A stretch of DNA of 38,386 nt from Draconibacterium orientale (GTDB lineage Bacteria; Bacteroidota; Bacteroidia; Bacteroidales; Prolixibacteraceae), in NCBI GenBank assembly GCA_020726265.1, contig DYSZ01000018.1, positions 1 through 38,386 of the forward strand, in the 5' to 3' direction. Every line of letters starts with the position of its first letter. The stretch's first letter is position 1. The notes under the pieces were generated by a model that searched no databases, was not told the DNA's origin, and saw only the letters and a list, made by a program, of their open reading frames with translations. A program made the position numbers and the translations under genes. This document shows, piece by piece, positions 35,808-38,386 of this stretch.

Positions 35808-36800
35808 ATGGCAATATTAGCATTCCAGAAGCCTGACAAGGTGATCATGTTGGAATCCGATGATAAATTCGGAAAATTCGAGTTTCGTCCGCTTGAACCC
35901 GGTTATGGGATTACTGTAGGTAACGCCTTGCGCCGTATCCTGCTTTCGTCGCTCGAAGGTTATGCAATCACTACCGTTAAAATCGAAGGCGTTGACCATG
36001 AATTTTCTACGATTAAAGGGGTTATTGAAGATGTAACCGAAATTATCCTTAATCTGAAGCAGATTCGGTTTAAAAACGAAGTTGACGAATTCGACAGTGA
36101 AAAAGTGTCAATCACCATCACTGGACAGGAAGAGTTTACAGCCGGCGACATCAACAAATATATGACGGGTTTTAGGGTTCTTAACCCAAAACTGGTTATT
36201 TGCCGCATGGAACCCGATGTGAAACTACACATCGAAATTACCATCAGCAAAGGTCGTGGTTACGTTCCGTCGGTCGAAAACAAACCGGCTGAAGCCGAGT
36301 TTGGCTTAATCCCGATAGACTCGATCTTTACACCGATTAAATTGGTTAAATACACCGTTGAAAATTATCGTGTTGAACAAAAAACCGACTACGAAAAACT
36401 CATCCTTGATATCACCACCGATGGGTCAATTCAACCGAAAGATGCGCTGAAAGAAGCAGCAAAAATCCTTATTTATCACTTCATGCTCTTTTCGGACGAA
36501 AAGATTACACTCGATTCGGACGAAAAGTTTGCAAACGAAGAGTTTGACGAGGAAGTGCTTCATATGCGCCAGCTCCTGAAAACTAAATTAGTTGATATGG
36601 ATTTGTCTGTCAGGGCATTAAACTGCCTTAAAGCCGCCGATGTTGATACACTTGGCGACCTTGTGACATACAACCGGAACGATTTACTTAAATTCAGGAA
36701 TTTTGGTAAAAAATCGCTTACAGAGTTAGACGACCTTCTGGATAACATGGGATTAAATTTTGGAATGGATATTTCAAAGTATAAATTGGACAAGGAGTAA
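35808..36800 (+). CDS. rpoA: RNA polymerase subunit alpha
   Basis: The assembly scaffold of RNA polymerase (330 aa). The N-terminal domain (1-235) has F[22 protein letters not shown]. After an acidic linker, the C-terminal domain (from about 257) has helix-hairpin-helix [12 protein letters not shown] and F-G-K-K-S-L-T-E-L for UP-element and activator contacts. It lies between rpsD and rplQ as in most bacteria. Confidence 0.99.
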   Translation: MAILAFQKPDKVIMLESDDKFGKFEFRPLEPGYGITVGNALRRILLSSLEGYAITTVKIEGVDHEFSTIKGVIEDVTEIILNLKQIRFKNEVDEFDSEKVSITITGQEEFTAGDINKYMTGFRVLNPKLVICRMEPDVKLHIEITISKGRGYVPSVENKPAEAEFGLIPIDSIFTPIKLVKYTVENYRVEQKTDYEKLILDITTDGSIQPKDALKEAAKILIYHFMLFSDEKITLDSDEKFANEEFDEEVLHMRQLLKTKLVDMDLSVRALNCLKAADVDTLGDLVTYNRNDLLKFRNFGKKSLTELDDLLDNMGLNFGMDISKYKLDKE

Positions 36801-36806
36801 TAAGCA

Positions 36807-37367
36807 ATGAGACATAATAAAAAAGTAAACCATCTGGGCCGTAAAAGCGCACATCGCAAAGCGATGTTGTCGAATATGGCCAGTTCACTCTTGGTTCACA
36901 AGAGAATTTCAACAACATTGGCAAAAGCACGCGCTTTGCGTTCGTATGTTGAACCTTTAATTACCAAGGCTAAAGACGACACAACTCACTCGCGCAGGGT
37001 GGTTTTCAGTTATCTGCAGGATAAAGATGCAGTTTCTGAACTCTACCGCAACATTGCGGCAAAAATTGCTGATCGTCCGGGTGGATACACCCGGATACTT
37101 AAAACAGGTAACCGTTTGGGCGACAATGCTGAAATGTGTATCATCGAATTAGTCGATTACAACGAAGCAATGCTCGCAGCAAAAGACGATGCAGCCAAAG
37201 GCAAAAAACGCCGCTCGCGTCGTGCTTCAGGTAAAAAAGCTGACGTTGAAACTGTTGCACCAGCAAAAGCTAAAGCAACTGAAAAAGCAAAACCAGTGGC
37301 AAAAGAAGAAGTAAAAGTGGTTGAAGAACCTAAAGCTGAAAGTGCTGCTGAAGAAACAAAAGAATAA
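36807..37367 (+). CDS. rplQ: 50S ribosomal protein L17 with low-complexity C-terminal extension
   Basis: The last gene of the cluster. Residues 1-120 are the L17 domain ([17 protein letters not shown], then G-G-Y-T-R-I-L-K). Residues 125-186 are a basic stretch (K-G-K-K-R-R-S-R-R) followed by an Ala/Lys/Glu-rich tail. The total of 186 residues compares with about 127 in E. coli. Such tails are common in Bacteroidota. A terminator follows directly. Confidence 0.97.
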   Translation: MRHNKKVNHLGRKSAHRKAMLSNMASSLLVHKRISTTLAKARALRSYVEPLITKAKDDTTHSRRVVFSYLQDKDAVSELYRNIAAKIADRPGGYTRILKTGNRLGDNAEMCIIELVDYNEAMLAAKDDAAKGKKRRSRRASGKKADVETVAPAKAKATEKAKPVAKEEVKVVEEPKAESAAEETKE

Positions 37368-37387
37368 TAACAGATTCTTTATGATAG

Positions 37388-37420
37388 AAAAACCGGATTG
37401 TAAAGTCCGGTTTTTTTTTG
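37388..37420 (+). terminator. Rho-independent terminator of the ribosomal supercluster
   Basis: AAAAACCGGA (37388-37397) pairs with TCCGGTTTTT (37406-37415) around an 8-nt loop, and the T-run continues to 37419. It lies 20 nt after rplQ. Confidence 0.95.
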
Positions 37421-37472
37421 CCGTTAATTCAAATACACGGTCAAATTTTCTTTAAGAATGCAATTATAAATT

Positions 37473-37501
37473 TTGTTATTTCACGAAGCATGTTAATTTT
37501 A
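37473..37501 (+). promoter_or_regulatory. Possible promoter of the nfnA-like gene
   Basis: TTG (37473-37475), an 18-nt spacer and TAATTTTA (37494-37501) match the consensus except for the last base. The predicted start near 37507 leaves a 26-nt leader before the ATG at 37533. Confidence 0.5.
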
Positions 37502-37532
37502 GCCGCTCAATCAGAAATACTAAAGTAAAAAT

Positions 37533-38360
37533 ATGAACCTGATTACTGAAAAAACCTGGTTTTCCGATAAAGTATTTAAAATGGAGGTCGAAGCGCCACG
37601 TATTGCGAAATCGCGCAAGCCCGGCCATTTTATTATTCTTCGTGTTGATGAAAAAGGAGAACGTATTCCGCTTACCATAACCGGCTCTGATCCTGAAAAA
37701 GGCACAATAACACTGGTTGTTCAAACTATGGGCGTAAGCTCAACCAAGCTTTCGCAAATGAACCCGGGAGAATATATTCACGATATGGTTGGCCCGCTTG
37801 GTCAGGCCACTCATATTTATAACGCCGGAACCATCCTTGCCTGTGGTGGTGGTGTTGGCGTAGCTCCAATGTTACCGATTGTTGAAGGTTTTAAGAAAGC
37901 CGGCAATCGTGTTATATCCATTCTTGCTGCCCGAAATAAAAATTTAATCATTCTCGAAGACGAAATCAGAAAATGGTCGGATGAAGTTATCATTATGACC
38001 GATGATGGTTCTTATGGAAAAAAAGGACTGGTAACTGCAGGTGCAGAGGAAGTGATCCTTCGCGAAAAAGTTGACGAATGTGTTACCATTGGCCCGGCAG
38101 TAATGATGAAATTTATGTCGTTGCTGACAAAGAAATATGAAATTCCGACGCAGGCAAGCTTAAATGCGATAATGGTTGACGGAACCGGAATGTGTGGCGC
38201 CTGCCGGGTTTCGGTTGGTGGACAAACCAAATTCACTTGTGTCGATGGTCCGGAGTTTGATGCTCATCAGGTTGATTTTGATGAACTTATACTTAGGTTG
38301 AATGGTTACCGCGATGAAGAAAAAGAGGCTACTGGATGTATGTCAAACACTCAAGTTTAA
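37533..38360 (+). CDS. Ferredoxin-NADP reductase / NfnA-like subunit (sulfide dehydrogenase SudB type)
   Basis: A 275-residue FAD- and NAD(P)-binding protein. Residues 1-95 are the flavin domain with R-I-P-L-T-I (44-49). Residues 100-200 are the pyridine-nucleotide domain with A-C-G-G-G-V-G-V-A-P. Near the C-terminus Asp216, Cys221, Cys224 and Cys236 (pattern D-x4-C-x2-C-x11-C) match the unusual Asp/Cys3 [2Fe-2S] site of NfnA. With NfnB it would form a soluble NADH-dependent reduced-ferredoxin:NADP oxidoreductase performing electron bifurcation. A dihydroorotate dehydrogenase PyrK-like role is less likely given the next gene. The next ATG comes 6 nt after the stop. Confidence 0.9.
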   Translation: MNLITEKTWFSDKVFKMEVEAPRIAKSRKPGHFIILRVDEKGERIPLTITGSDPEKGTITLVVQTMGVSSTKLSQMNPGEYIHDMVGPLGQATHIYNAGTILACGGGVGVAPMLPIVEGFKKAGNRVISILAARNKNLIILEDEIRKWSDEVIIMTDDGSYGKKGLVTAGAEEVILREKVDECVTIGPAVMMKFMSLLTKKYEIPTQASLNAIMVDGTGMCGACRVSVGGQTKFTCVDGPEFDAHQVDFDELILRLNGYRDEEKEATGCMSNTQV

Positions 38361-38366
38361 ACTTAA

Positions 38367-38386
38367 ATGGCAGATTACAAAGAATA
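38367..38386 (+). CDS. Start of the next gene, probably the NfnB/GltA-like large subunit (cut by window edge)
   Basis: Only MADYKE is visible, 6 nt after the nfnA-like stop. Its assignment rests on the usual nfnA-nfnB order, not on sequence. Confidence 0.4.

Overview
The window comes from a Bacteroidota chromosome, most likely of the Bacteroidales/Marinilabiliales kind. The evidence is a type IX secretion (T9SS) C-terminal sorting domain, DUF4290 and DUF4249 proteins, a TonB receptor with an N-terminal carboxypeptidase-regulatory-like domain, promoters with the Bacteroidota -7 element TAnnTTTG, and the near absence of Shine-Dalgarno sequences. No rRNA, tRNA, CRISPR array or transposase gene was seen.

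Left part (1-11500), mostly minus strand: a cut TlpA-like thioredoxin; a murA-DUF4290 operon; a UvrD/PcrA helicase; a plus-strand T9SS-exported PKD protein; a fused membrane protein in which ECF-transporter-like membrane regions precede a THEP1-like P-loop NTPase; a polytopic membrane protein; and an EF-G paralogue whose GTPase motifs are degenerate.

Middle part (11500-19910), plus strand, the accessory region: a TonB-dependent receptor with a DUF4249 lipoprotein; a frameshifted C-terminal remnant of a TruA-type pseudouridine synthase next to a 24-bp perfect palindrome; a RelE/ParE-type toxin-antitoxin pair whose toxin has an in-frame amber codon; and a C39-peptidase ABC exporter with its HlyD-type adaptor. 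The toxin-antitoxin pair lies between a decayed copy and the intact copy of the exporter's 5' end. Palindromic G/C-rich repeats occur just before and inside the adaptor gene.

Right part (20000-37420), plus strand: one continuous str-S10-spc-alpha supercluster of 31 genes (rpsL to rplQ) with two tandem promoters before rpsL and a rho-independent terminator after rplQ. It encodes 27 ribosomal proteins plus EF-G, SecY, IF-1 and RpoA. There is no tuf after fusA and no map between secY and infA. S14, S4 and L36 appear to be zinc-free forms. The window ends with an NfnA-like flavoprotein and the first codons of the next gene, probably its NfnB partner.

The best candidates for something undescribed are the ECF-like/THEP1 fusion (6365-8089) and the rearranged toxin-antitoxin/exporter junction (15100-18620).
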